NCBI GenBank assembly: GCA_045106815.1
Contig: JBGCFG010000041.1
Location: forward strand, 1-64,000
Source of the DNA: JAUIAI01 sp045106815
GTDB taxonomy: Bacteria > Pseudomonadota > Gammaproteobacteria > Burkholderiales > Burkholderiaceae_E
Reading direction: 5' to 3'
DNA length: 64,000 nt
Shown: in pieces, positions 26,618 through 35,008 of the stretch
Numbering within the stretch: position 1 is the stretch's first letter
Layout of the letters: each line of letters begins with the position of its first letter
Made by a program: the position numbers and the translations under genes
Notes under the pieces: model-generated
The model's database searches: none
The model's input: only the letters and a program-made list of their open reading frames with translations
Told to the model about the DNA's origin: nothing

Positions 26618-27022
26618 TTACAACCGATGCGTTCGCCGTTTGAGCAACTGTTGAACGGCCAGGGCCACCGGCTGACCAATCCAGAGATTCAACCCAGCCG
26701 CCGCAACATTAAGATGCGTCGTGATGCCGTTATCAAGACCATCACGGGCCTCGCCAATGCGGGCAGATTCAAATGAGTAAGCAACTGCCGCGATATCGTG
26801 GGTTTGCAACAAGCTCAAACCTGAGATGCCAGCGCTATCTTTGCCAATCCCAGCGTCATTGAAAAACACGGCAAGTGGACGCTCGCCATGTTCGAGTACG
26901 AATCGGGCTGCACTGTCGCCAGCATGCGAACCGGTCACAATCACAGCGGCGTCAATATGAATCTGCGGCTGCACCAGATAGCCGATGGAATCATATAACT
27001 GCAGACTCGTGTTTTGATTCAT
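26618..27022 (-). CDS. Conserved-looking hypothetical protein
   Basis: From ATG 27022 the protein has 134 residues. The frame is open to 27112, but that would overlap the upstream gene. AGGT lies about five bases before ATG 27022. The sequence has well-formed Rossmann-like elements: AAVIVTGSHAGDSAARFVLEHG, PLAVFFNDAGIGKDSAGISGLSLLQTHDIAAVAYSFESARIGEA and ITTHLNVAAAGLNLWIG. The Gly-rich turns after strands (TGSHAG, NDAGIGKD) look like ligand-binding loops. I do not recognise the family. It lies 25 bases after the 102-residue gene on the same strand and is likely coexpressed with it. Confidence 0.6.
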   Translation of the reverse strand: MNQNTSLQLYDSIGYLVQPQIHIDAAVIVTGSHAGDSAARFVLEHGERPLAVFFNDAGIGKDSAGISGLSLLQTHDIAAVAYSFESARIGEARDGLDNGITTHLNVAAAGLNLWIGQPVALAVQQLLKRRTHRL

Positions 27023-27047
27023 ATCGACCTGCCGCCAGTGACTTGGG

Positions 27048-27356
27048 TTAGTTACTGACAGCAAGCCTATCAAAGTAGCGCTGGAACGCAAGCAGCAACG
27101 GCATCTCATCATGCGCGGCCTGACGCTGTGCCTGAGCCATCCAACGCCGGAATTCTCTCGCGCTCTGGCTACTGGCCAGTGCCTGATTGAGCCTGGCGAG
27201 CGTCAAGCGTCCAGCATCGGAGCCCAAAGCCTGGCGAACTGGTGCGAAACTGTCAGTACCTGGCGATTCAACCCAGCAGGCGTCATTGCAGCAATGCCGT
27301 GACAACACATCGGTTGCAATCGGACCACAAATGGAAATCAGGTGCTCGGCAGGCAT
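27048..27356 (-). CDS. Hypothetical protein, probably cotranscribed with the next gene
   Basis: The 102-residue protein is mainly helical, ending RRWMAQAQRQAAHDEMPLLLAFQRYFDRL. Three cysteines are clustered near the N terminus (ICG, and HCCNDACW). No known family is recognised. The gene shares strand and a 25-base gap with the downstream 134-residue hypothetical gene, which is the main support for it being real. The 147 bases upstream hold no gene and no riboswitch that I can identify. Confidence 0.5.
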   Translation of the reverse strand: MPAEHLISICGPIATDVLSRHCCNDACWVESPGTDSFAPVRQALGSDAGRLTLARLNQALASSQSAREFRRWMAQAQRQAAHDEMPLLLAFQRYFDRLAVSN

Positions 27357-27503
27357 GGAAAGACTGGGGCGGCGAATCGTCGCTAGGCGGGAAGTCTTTT
27401 AAGCTTGCCGCGCCCCGTCCCAAGCCACCATCACGCCAGGACCGACGGTCTGCTCTCACCGAACAGCGTCGGGGGGAGCTAGCGGGGTGTTTTGATTGCG
27501 CCA

Positions 27504-27992
27504 CTATCCCGCCTTAGCAAGCTGGGCCACGATTTCTACTGCGGGCAACTGCGAGAAGAGACCAGGATCAATCTTGAGCTTGGAACTGCGGTTGCCACCT
27601 CCCAGGATCACGTATTCGCATTCAGTCACCGCCTGATCGATCCAGACCGGCAGATCATCAGGCAACCCAATTGGGGTCACGCCGCCAATTTCCATCCCGG
27701 TCAGTTCGCGGGTCTCTTCAGCAGAAGCGAAGGACACCTTGCGCACACCGAGCTTCTTGCGAACCACATGGTTAACATCGAGTCGGTGAGTCGCGAGCAC
27801 CACACAAACGGCATAACGCAACTCGCCAGTCTTTGAACGAACGACAATGGTGTTCGCCGAATGGGCCGGCGAAACACTGTAGCGCTCGCAAAATGCAGCC
27901 GTGTCTGCCGCCTCGGGGTCACACGGCCAGACCTCAAAAGGTAGACCGCTTGCTTGCAGTACGGTTTCAATCTGTGGGAGAGTCTTACCCAT
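27504..27992 (-). CDS. YbaK/EbsC family aminoacyl-tRNA deacylase-like protein
   Basis: The 162-residue protein starts at ATG 27992, four bases after the stop of the dehydratase gene. An open frame extends upstream but inside that gene, so it is rejected. The YbaK fold is seen in ANTIVVRSKTGELRYAVCVVLATHRLDVNHVVRKKLG, FASAEETRELTGMEIGGVTPIGLP and VWIDQAVTECEYVILGGGNRSSKLKIDP. The lysine in the VRKKLG context and the GG-x-P-x-G loop are the usual active-site elements for hydrolysing misacylated tRNAs. Substrate choice (Cys-tRNA-Pro, Ala-tRNA-Pro and so on) is not decided by these motifs. Confidence 0.88.
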   Translation of the reverse strand: MGKTLPQIETVLQASGLPFEVWPCDPEAADTAAFCERYSVSPAHSANTIVVRSKTGELRYAVCVVLATHRLDVNHVVRKKLGVRKVSFASAEETRELTGMEIGGVTPIGLPDDLPVWIDQAVTECEYVILGGGNRSSKLKIDPGLFSQLPAVEIVAQLAKAG

Positions 27993-27996
27993 GCCA

Positions 27997-29742
27997 TCAA
28001 CTCCGCGACGCTTGCAGAAAGTCAAAATCGCATCCGTGTTCTGCCTGGGTGACTGAGCGCAAGAACAAAGCCCGATAGCCCCGCTCGTCGCCAGGTCGGA
28101 CGACCGGCGCGGGCATAGCGGCGCGTCTTGCCGCGAGTTCTTGGTCGGGCACTTCAAGCTGCAAACGCCGAGCAGCAACATCCAGGCTGATTCGATCGCC
28201 TGTCTGCACCAGTGCCAATGGTCCACCGGCGGCGGATTCCGGAGACACATGCAAGATGATCGTGCCGCCTGCCGTGCCGCTCATGCGTCCATCAGAGATG
28301 CGAACCATATCCTTGACGCCTTGGCGGGCCAGCTTACGGGGAATGGGGATCATGCCAGCCTCTGGCATACCGGGTGCGCCCAGTGGCCCAATGTTTCTCA
28401 ACACCAGGATGTCGTCGGCATTCACGTCGAGCGATTCTTCATCGAGCCTTGTTGCCAGATCTTCCAGATCTTCGAACACGAGCGCACGCCCGCTGTGCGT
28501 CATGAGAGACGGGCTCGCAGCCGACTGCTTAATGATGGCGCCGTTTGGCGCGAGATTTCCCCTGAGCACGGCTATGCCCCCTTCGGGATATACGGGTTTG
28601 TCCCGAGTCATCACAACCGTTTGCTTGAATGGCGCGGCGGCGGCGTCGATTTCTTCGCCAAGGGTGCGCCCAGTCACCGTCATCGCGTCGAGATGCAGGT
28701 CACTGGCTAGTTCGCGCAGGATCGGCAACAAGCCACCAGCGCGATGCAAATCTTCCATATAGAACTGGCCCGAGGGCTTCAGATCAACCAACACTGGCGT
28801 GTCCTTGCCCATAGCATCCAGATCATCGAGCTCGATCTTGATACCCATCCGCCCGGCCATAGCGGTCAGGTGAATAATGCCGTTGGTCGAGCCGCCCACA
28901 GCCAGCAACACACGAAAGGCGTTTTCGAATGCCTGACGCGTCATGATGCGCGCTGGTGTCAGGCCAGCCTTAATCATGCTGACCGCTGTTGTGCCGGTTT
29001 GCTCGGCAATTCGCATCCGGTCGGCCGTGACGGCGGGCGCGCTGGCACCACCGGGCACCATCATGCCGAGCGCTTCGACGGTCAGGGCCATCGTGCTTGC
29101 CGTCCCCATGACGGAGCATGTGCCTACGCTTGCTACGAGTTGATTATTAACATCATCAATTTCATCCTCATCAATCTCCTCGGCTCTGAACTTTGCCCAG
29201 AAGCGCCGGCAGTCGGTACAGGCGCCAACACGCTCGCCACGATGCGAGCCGGTCAGCATGGCGCCCGTCACAAGCTGAATAGCCGGGCACTCTGCGCTTG
29301 CGGCGCCCATCATTTGCGCAGGGACCGTTTTGTCACAGCCACCAATCAGCACCACTGAGTCCATGGGCATGGCTCGGATCGCTTCCTCGGTATCCATGGC
29401 CATGAGATTGCGCAAAAACATGCTGGTCGGAAACGCAAAGCTCTCGTGAATAGAGATGGTGGGAAAAACCACCGGCAGGCCGCCGGCCAGCATGACGCCA
29501 CGTTTGACTGCCTCGATCAGCTGCGGCGCATTGCCGTGACACGGGTTGTACTCGCTGCCTGTATTGGCTATCCCAACGATAGGCCGATCGAGTGCGTCAT
29601 CGGTCAGCCCGGCCCCCTTAATAAAGGCCTTTCTGAGAAAAAGCGAAAAATCTGCATCGCCGTATCGGGTCAGGCCCGAACGCATGCCGGCGGCGCCAAC
29701 CGGCTCATCAGGCTTAACGGGCTTGTCGGGTAAATCACTCAT
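27997..29742 (-). CDS. IlvD/Edd family dehydratase, likely sugar-acid (L-arabinonate-type)
   Basis: The 581-residue protein carries the [2Fe-2S] ligands C68 (NPCHG), C136 (GGCDK) and C209 (SVGTCSVMGTA), and K138 next to the second Cys, which is carbamylated in characterised members. Length and motifs such as QLVTGAMLTGSHRGERVGACTD fit the aldonic-acid dehydratase branch, for example L-arabinonate or D-xylonate dehydratase, better than branched-chain IlvD. The reaction would be dehydration of a sugar acid to a 2-keto-3-deoxy acid. GGAGG seven bases before ATG 29742 is one of the strongest ribosome sites in the window. No sugar transport genes are near. Confidence 0.88.
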   Translation of the reverse strand: MSDLPDKPVKPDEPVGAAGMRSGLTRYGDADFSLFLRKAFIKGAGLTDDALDRPIVGIANTGSEYNPCHGNAPQLIEAVKRGVMLAGGLPVVFPTISIHESFAFPTSMFLRNLMAMDTEEAIRAMPMDSVVLIGGCDKTVPAQMMGAASAECPAIQLVTGAMLTGSHRGERVGACTDCRRFWAKFRAEEIDEDEIDDVNNQLVASVGTCSVMGTASTMALTVEALGMMVPGGASAPAVTADRMRIAEQTGTTAVSMIKAGLTPARIMTRQAFENAFRVLLAVGGSTNGIIHLTAMAGRMGIKIELDDLDAMGKDTPVLVDLKPSGQFYMEDLHRAGGLLPILRELASDLHLDAMTVTGRTLGEEIDAAAAPFKQTVVMTRDKPVYPEGGIAVLRGNLAPNGAIIKQSAASPSLMTHSGRALVFEDLEDLATRLDEESLDVNADDILVLRNIGPLGAPGMPEAGMIPIPRKLARQGVKDMVRISDGRMSGTAGGTIILHVSPESAAGGPLALVQTGDRISLDVAARRLQLEVPDQELAARRAAMPAPVVRPGDERGYRALFLRSVTQAEHGCDFDFLQASRS

Positions 29743-29891
29743 ACTGTCACCTCCACTATTACCTGTCTGCCGGTTGGGCTGTGTGCCCCGCAGACTTATC
29801 CGGTTCCCGCAGTGTAGTGGCTCAACGCATCCTGCCCTTCGCTGCGGCCCTGCCCCGAAGCACTTTACGAAAACCCCCTGGACTCACTCAC

Positions 29892-30281
29892 ATGAAATCA
29901 ATCATTGGAACCTGGCAACTGATCAAAACCAGCGCTACTAATTCACGCGGTGAATCATTGCCTGCGCCCTATGGCGGTGATCACGCCATGGCGCTGGTCT
30001 CGTTTAATGAAGCCGGCAGAATGATCTGCGTGCTATACGACAGCCGGCCTGAGATTCCGGCAGGTGGCAAGCGCGAGTACAACTCGTACTGCGGCGCGTT
30101 TACCTTTGATGGCAAACGATTGAGCACCGCCGTTGATGCGAGCTCCAATCAGGCCTGGTTTGGGACTGATCAGGTTCGAGACGCGACCTTTGAAGGGGAC
30201 ACGCTTGTCTTACGCCCTCCTCTGCGCGCCTATTCAGGCGAGCCGGAGCAGCGGGTTCTCTACTGGCGCAAAATTGCCTGA
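29892..30281 (+). CDS. Lipocalin-like domain protein
   Basis: The 129-residue protein starts at ATG 29892 with MKSIIGTWQLIKTSATNSRG. The G-T-W motif is the first strand of Lipocalin_5 type (PF13924) beta-barrels. Further strands are MALVSFNEAGRMICVLYDSR, YCGAFTFDGKRLSTAVDASS and a final EQRVLYWRKIA. There is no signal peptide, so it should be cytoplasmic. These small barrels are thought to bind hydrophobic ligands; the ligand is unknown. The frame is open upstream, but the GTW strand fixes the start. It is divergent from the dehydratase gene. Confidence 0.75.
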   Translation: MKSIIGTWQLIKTSATNSRGESLPAPYGGDHAMALVSFNEAGRMICVLYDSRPEIPAGGKREYNSYCGAFTFDGKRLSTAVDASSNQAWFGTDQVRDATFEGDTLVLRPPLRAYSGEPEQRVLYWRKIA

Positions 30282-30302
30282 ATTAGCATGCCTAGCGTTA
30301 AA

Positions 30303-30647
30303 TCAAACGTTGTCAGGCGGCAGGCATATATAGGCGTAATAGCCCTTCTCGGGAATGCTCATGCCCTCAGGCAGCTTCTCGTCGCGGGCTTGTTCAGCAA
30401 TGGCATGTAGCCGCCAATAGGCCGCGAAATCCGGGTTATCCGGCTGCTCGAACAGCGCGTCACTGAAATCATCGTCCTCTTCGGCGCGCATGAGTAGTTC
30501 GTGCGCTTCCTGGACGAGTTCTGCCTCTTCGGCCGCGACCAGCGCAGCCGCCCGTTCGGCGGCCTCAATGGCCTGCAGCGAATGCCGTCCCCAGTCGGAG
30601 AAGTCAAAGTACAGTTCTACGGAGTGGATTTCTCGCTTGAAGCTCAT
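30303..30647 (-). CDS. Hypothetical acidic protein
   Basis: The 114-residue protein has a central helix very rich in Ala and Glu (AIEAAERAAALVAAEEAELVQEAHELLMRAEEDDDF), followed by PDNPDFAAYWRLHAIAEQARDEKLPEGMSIPEKGYYAYICLP. The C-terminal K-G-Y-Y-A-Y-I motif looks structured. No family is recognised. It is convergent with the lipocalin-like gene, with 21 bases between the stops. Confidence 0.5.
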   Translation of the reverse strand: MSFKREIHSVELYFDFSDWGRHSLQAIEAAERAAALVAAEEAELVQEAHELLMRAEEDDDFSDALFEQPDNPDFAAYWRLHAIAEQARDEKLPEGMSIPEKGYYAYICLPPDNV

Positions 30648-30716
30648 CGGTGCTCATCAGGTATTGGCGTTGTTGATGCGTAATTGTAGCGGTTGCTGGG
30701 CAGCCGACCTGCGCGC

Positions 30717-31367
30717 TTACCGGTATTGCTCGGGGATTTCGCGAATTTCGAAGGGTAGCGACGCCAAGCCTTCGGATGTCTTCAGGGCGGCCGCAATCTG
30801 CTCGACGCTGGCGACCCGGCCCAACAGGGACATGGCGCGCAGGCTCGCTTCATGAAAATCGCGACGAAAGGTTGAGCAGGCATCGTGGGCAATCACGAGG
30901 TTATAGCCCAGATCGGCGGCATGGCGAACACTCGTTTCGACGACATAGGCCGTCGAAACGCCGCTGATAATGAGCCAGTCAGGCTTGAGCGTAGCCATGT
31001 ATTGCTCAACGCGCGAGCCATAGAAAGCCGAATTTCGCCCGTGGGTGGCGACATAGTCGTGGGGCTCGGGCCCAAGGCCTTCGATGAAATCTGCTCCCCA
31101 GCTTCCGACTGGCCAGGCATCGCGGTCTTTGAAGACACTGAATACCGGGCAATTGCCAATGACATCGACTTGGCCAGGTTGCGTTTCGAGCCGCACATGC
31201 ACGACAGGAATATTGTGTTCACGGACTGACTTCGCTAGTAGCCCTGCTGCCGCGAGCATTTCCGTGCGCCACTGTTGCATCTCAGGGCTGACGCCGTAGG
31301 GGATCTTGCCATCGGGATGACAGTTTTCGTTTTGGTAGTGAAGGGCAAGGTAGGCAATATTGGACAT
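30717..31367 (-). CDS. Isochorismatase-fold protein lacking the catalytic triad
   Basis: The 216-residue protein has the cysteine hydrolase fold throughout: MSNIAYLALHYQNEN, NIPVVHVRLETQPGQ, VATHGRNSAFYGS, LIISGVSTAYVVETSVRHAADLGYNLVIAHDAC. In active members the first strand carries Asp, the second motif Lys and the third motif Cys. Here these positions are H10, H109 and V142. All three are changed, so hydrolase activity by the usual mechanism is unlikely. The start is placed at ATG 31367, the only position that gives a normal N terminus; the open frame continues to 31547 across a promoter for the divergent gene. It may be a binding or regulatory protein, which is inference. Confidence 0.8.
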   Translation of the reverse strand: MSNIAYLALHYQNENCHPDGKIPYGVSPEMQQWRTEMLAAAGLLAKSVREHNIPVVHVRLETQPGQVDVIGNCPVFSVFKDRDAWPVGSWGADFIEGLGPEPHDYVATHGRNSAFYGSRVEQYMATLKPDWLIISGVSTAYVVETSVRHAADLGYNLVIAHDACSTFRRDFHEASLRAMSLLGRVASVEQIAAALKTSEGLASLPFEIREIPEQYR

Positions 31368-31440
31368 TGGGAAATCGGCATTCCTGTCTAGTGAGATGAA
31401 CGTTAAAACTGACACCAAAGAGTACCCGTTTCGATCAGGC

Positions 31441-31469
31441 TTGACAGGGCGCGGCCATGCGGATCGAAT
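31441..31469 (+). promoter_or_regulatory. Sigma70-like promoter for the PRISE-type gene, probably leaderless
   Basis: TTGACA at 31441-31446 and TCGAAT at 31464-31469 are separated by 17 bases. The downstream ATG is at 31476, so transcription would start at or next to the start codon. No ribosome binding site precedes this ATG, which fits a leaderless transcript. Confidence 0.45.
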
Positions 31470-31475
31470 CGACCT

Positions 31476-32531
31476 ATGAAAAAGACTGTACTTGTTGTGG
31501 GCGCCACCGGCATGGCCGGGCGTTATTTTTTGCAGTATGCCGAACACCAGCGGCCTGACTGGGATCTGATTGGCTTGGCGCGCCGGCCACTGGATTTTGA
31601 CAGTCGCGCTACCTATGTTGCGGCTGATCTAAACGAGGACGAGATTCCGGAGCAGGTGAGTCGTGCACTCACGCACGTCACCGACCTTGTCTTTGCCGGC
31701 TTTGTTCCCGCGCCCACCTGGCTTGAGCAAGTCGACCCCAATCGGCGGCTGCTGGCCAATGCGCTTGCCGCCGTTAAAGCCAGCGGCGCCCCGCTGCAAA
31801 GGGTCATTCTGATTCAGGGAATGAAATACTACGGCAGTCACCTGGGCGCTTTTCCAACGCCGGCACGTGAAGACGCAGCGCGCCACATGCCACCTAATTA
31901 CTACTATGCTCAGCAAGATCTTCTGGAGCAAGCTCAGCAGGGCCAAGCGTGGCACTGGACATGCCTGCGGCCGCATGTCATTGCCGGCTACGGCGCGCGA
32001 TCACCCCAGAACCTGTTAACCGTATTGGGCGTCTATGCCGCTATTTCGCGGCACCTGGGTTTGCCATTGTGTTTTCCTGGCACCGCCGGCGCCTATCGCG
32101 CAATTAACCAGGCAACCGATGCGCGCATTCTCGCCCAGGCAATTGCGTGGGCGCTTGATGAACCAGCCTGTCGAAATGAAGCGTTCAACATTACCAATGG
32201 CGACTTCTTCCGCTGGGAACATCTCTGGCCGGCAGTGGCTCATCACTTCCAAATGCCGTACGGTGCCGTTCAGACCTTGGATCTTGGCACGCAGATGGCG
32301 GACAAGGCCGACATCTGGGCGCAGATCTGTGAGCAGCATCAGCTCGAAAGCCAGCCCTTTGACGAACTGGTGAACTGGCCGTTTGCCGACTACATCTGGC
32401 GCTGTGACTGGGATGTCATGGCCAGCACCATAAAAGCGCGACAGGCGGGCTTTGCCCCCTGTATTGATACGCAGGCTATGTATCTGGAGTTGCTTGGTCT
32501 GCTGCAAGACAAGAAGGTCCTGCCGCGCTAA
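31476..32531 (+). CDS. PRISE-type SDR reductase (progesterone 5-beta-reductase / iridoid synthase-like)
   Basis: The 351-residue extended SDR has GATGMAG at residues 9-15 in place of the usual glycine motif. In place of the classical Y-x-x-x-K it has the separated Lys and Tyr of the PRISE group: K117 in LIQGMKYYGSHLG and a Tyr in PPNYYYAQQDLL at 141-148. The final part, FNITNGDFFRWEHLWP and later W-P-F-A-D-Y, also fits. Plant members reduce C=C bonds of enones with NADPH; bacterial members are common but their substrates are mostly unknown. It is divergent from the isochorismatase-fold gene. Confidence 0.82.
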   Translation: MKKTVLVVGATGMAGRYFLQYAEHQRPDWDLIGLARRPLDFDSRATYVAADLNEDEIPEQVSRALTHVTDLVFAGFVPAPTWLEQVDPNRRLLANALAAVKASGAPLQRVILIQGMKYYGSHLGAFPTPAREDAARHMPPNYYYAQQDLLEQAQQGQAWHWTCLRPHVIAGYGARSPQNLLTVLGVYAAISRHLGLPLCFPGTAGAYRAINQATDARILAQAIAWALDEPACRNEAFNITNGDFFRWEHLWPAVAHHFQMPYGAVQTLDLGTQMADKADIWAQICEQHQLESQPFDELVNWPFADYIWRCDWDVMASTIKARQAGFAPCIDTQAMYLELLGLLQDKKVLPR

Positions 32532-32583
32532 ACGAGAACTGGCCAAGCACTAGAATAAACAGCTCTCCTCACGATTCAAAAAA

Positions 32584-33621
32584 ATGACCAAACAGATTAA
32601 TCTTGCCTTGCAAGGCGGAGGCTCACACGGCGCGTTTACCTGGGGCGTTCTGGATGCCTTACTGGAAGACGAGCGCATCGGCATTGAAGCCATCTCAGGC
32701 ACCAGCGCGGGCGCCATGAATGCCGTCGTTGTGGCCGACGGCTTGATGCGCGGCGGACGGCATCAGGCAAGGGCCAGCCTGACGCAGTTCTGGCAGGCCA
32801 TTAGTGATGCCGCAATCAGCAGCCCGATTCAGCGCTCCCCGCTGGCTGTTCTGATGGGTAATTGGAGCTTGGATACCTCTCCCGGCTACCTCGCCTTTGA
32901 AGCCCTGTCACGCACTTTTTCCCCGTACCAGGCCAACCCCCTAAATCTGAATCCGCTGCGCGATGTGCTAGTCTCGGTGGTTGATTTTGAGCGGGTTCGA
33001 CACTGCGATGCAGTCAAGCTCTTTATCTCTGCGACCAACGTTCACACGGGTCGCGTGAAAGTGTTTGATGGTCATGAACTCACCGCTGACATGGTGATGG
33101 CATCAGCATGCCTGCCACAACTATTTCAGGCGGTTCAAATTGGGGGCGTTCCGTACTGGGACGGTGGATATATGGGTAACCCGGCGCTTTTTCCCTTCTT
33201 CAAAGGATGCGCCTCTGCCGACATCATGATCGTGCAGATAAACCCGGTAGAGCGTACGGAGACACCAGACACGTCGCAGGAAATCCAGAACCGGATGAAC
33301 GAAATTACTTTCAATGCGTCACTGCTTAAAGAGCTACGTGCGATTGATTTCATCACCCGGCTAATCGACAAAGGGCATTTGACGGCCAAGGAATACCGCA
33401 AGATGCATCTGCATATGGTGCGCAATGAGGAGGTTCTCAACCCGCTGGGCGCCACCTCCAAGCTCAACGCTGAGTGGGCCTTTCTGCAAATGCTCCATGA
33501 TGCTGGTCGCCAATCCGCGCAACAATGGCTCGAACAACACTACGACGCTCTTGGCAATCACTCAAGTGTTGACCTGCGTGCGATGTTTCAGGGCCAGCAA
33601 GACCGATCAGCACGTCACTAG
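32584..33621 (+). CDS. Patatin-like phospholipase
   Basis: The 345-residue protein has the oxyanion-hole motif GGGSHG (residues 11-16), the nucleophile elbow G-T-S41-A-G and the dyad Asp D193 in YWDGGYMGNP, so the catalytic Ser-Asp pair is intact. There is no signal peptide. Family members cleave acyl chains from phospholipids or depolymerise polyhydroxybutyrate stores. The LNLNPLRDVL and FVQINPV-like segments fit the RssA/patatin group. Fifty-two bases separate it from the PRISE gene on the same strand, so cotranscription is possible. It ends before a 180-base intergenic region. Confidence 0.88.
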   Translation: MTKQINLALQGGGSHGAFTWGVLDALLEDERIGIEAISGTSAGAMNAVVVADGLMRGGRHQARASLTQFWQAISDAAISSPIQRSPLAVLMGNWSLDTSPGYLAFEALSRTFSPYQANPLNLNPLRDVLVSVVDFERVRHCDAVKLFISATNVHTGRVKVFDGHELTADMVMASACLPQLFQAVQIGGVPYWDGGYMGNPALFPFFKGCASADIMIVQINPVERTETPDTSQEIQNRMNEITFNASLLKELRAIDFITRLIDKGHLTAKEYRKMHLHMVRNEEVLNPLGATSKLNAEWAFLQMLHDAGRQSAQQWLEQHYDALGNHSSVDLRAMFQGQQDRSARH

Positions 33622-33801
33622 GCTGGACGCGTAGCCTTGCTTGGCTGCTTAATTTGCTTCGGTTACTACCATTGGGCGATGTTTTAAGATTGACTAGCGC
33701 ATAGACTTACCGGTTAACCAAATAAAACTACTCTGGCTTGGGAAATTTTCGCCGGGTGCAGCTGTTGGGGCGGAGAAGCCATTGCGCAGGAAATCAAGCA
33801 G

Positions 33802-34998
33802 ATGAGCAATGTCCAGGAGGCATTGATCTCAATCTACGACGCGGCGATTGATCAATCCCGCTGGCAACAGGCACTTGACCATGTGATGGAACAGGTCGGC
33901 TCCAGCGCGGCCTCGTTGCTCGTGGTGACGACCGAAACCGGCAAACGCACAGGCGCTGCACCTTTCGCATTACAGGTGCTTAGCGGCCAACTGGCTCGGC
34001 TTGACCCCGAAATTGTTGACCACTACGTGGCTCATCATGCCGTGTTGGAGACCGATGCCTGGCAGTACCTGCGCAAACTGCCCCCTGGCACACTCCTCAC
34101 GGACGATGTCTTCTATCCTGATTTGCAGGCGGTTCGCAGCCGTCCAGACTTTGACTACGTCATCAATCAGATGGGCCTCTTTAGAAGAATGACAGCCAGG
34201 CTCAATGACAATCGCAGCTGGTACGACGCGATCGCGTTCCAGTGGGACAAAGACATTCTGGATATCCCGCCGGGCGCGGTAGAGCAGGCGAATGTATTGA
34301 TTCCGCATGTGAGCAAGGCACTTCAACTCTCACGCAGCAACCACCAGCTCCACCAACGCTATCAGGCAGTAATCGGCGCGCTTGATCAGGTTCAGGTTGG
34401 CGTCTGTATCACCGATCAGGACGGATACCTGATGGTTGCCAACCAGGAAGCGCGGCGAATACTGGCCATGCAAGATGGCATCCAACTCACCGAAGAGCAA
34501 CGCCTGGTCGCCAAAAACACGCAGAGGGACGCACAGTTACGGCGGGCCATCGACCAGGTTGCGCTGACAGCAGCAGGACGAGCGTTTCAGCCTGGCGAGA
34601 CCTTGCTCATCGACCGACTCAGCGACGAGCACCCCTTTTTGGTTGATGTCACCCCAATCCGCGACTCACTGGGGGAGCTTCAACGCAACATGTCTGGCGC
34701 GATGGTCACTATTATTGATCCCGGCAATCATCAGCCTTTTCAAACGCGACGAGTTGCGATTGCCTACGGCCTGAGCGAGGCCGAGGTAGAAGTCTGTCGC
34801 CTCGTTGTTGATGGTTGGTCGAATCAGGCAATCGCCGATGAACGCAGCGTCTCGCTTGATACCGTCAAGACTCAGGTCAGAAGCCTCATGAACAAGACCG
34901 CAACTAACCGTCGTGCTGACCTAATCAGGTTAGTTGTGCAGACCGCGCCCCCAATTAAGCTGAATGATCCCCCCGAAGAGGGATGGGCACAGAACTGA
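33802..34998 (+). CDS. LuxR-family regulator with PAS-like middle domain
   Basis: The 398-residue protein has an N-terminal alpha-helical/GAF-like domain. It is followed by a PAS-like segment near residue 196 (VIGALDQVQVGVCITDQDGYLMVANQEARRIL) and a C-terminal LuxR HTH: YGLSEAEVEVCRLVVDGWSNQAIADERSVSLDTVKTQVRSLMNKT. There is no receiver domain, so it is probably a one-component regulator responding to an unknown ligand. AGGA upstream of ATG 33802 supports the start. The next gene is a second, shorter LuxR-type protein only ten bases away, and the lipid-transport operon follows. Confidence 0.82.
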   Translation: MSNVQEALISIYDAAIDQSRWQQALDHVMEQVGSSAASLLVVTTETGKRTGAAPFALQVLSGQLARLDPEIVDHYVAHHAVLETDAWQYLRKLPPGTLLTDDVFYPDLQAVRSRPDFDYVINQMGLFRRMTARLNDNRSWYDAIAFQWDKDILDIPPGAVEQANVLIPHVSKALQLSRSNHQLHQRYQAVIGALDQVQVGVCITDQDGYLMVANQEARRILAMQDGIQLTEEQRLVAKNTQRDAQLRRAIDQVALTAAGRAFQPGETLLIDRLSDEHPFLVDVTPIRDSLGELQRNMSGAMVTIIDPGNHQPFQTRRVAIAYGLSEAEVEVCRLVVDGWSNQAIADERSVSLDTVKTQVRSLMNKTATNRRADLIRLVVQTAPPIKLNDPPEEGWAQN

Positions 34999-35008
34999 TT
35001 CACATTTA

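Noticed and set aside
27357..27503. Riboswitch or structured RNA in the 147-base gap
   Set aside because: It is GC-rich with some pairing, but I could match no cobalamin, TPP, SAM, SAH, guanidine or SRP RNA core.
27993..28250. Longer N terminus for the YbaK gene
   Set aside because: It would lie wholly inside the dehydratase gene in another frame, and the natural ATG at 27992 follows its stop directly.
31368..31547. Longer N terminus for the isochorismatase-fold gene
   Set aside because: It crosses the divergent promoter and start codon, and the added residues resemble no family member.
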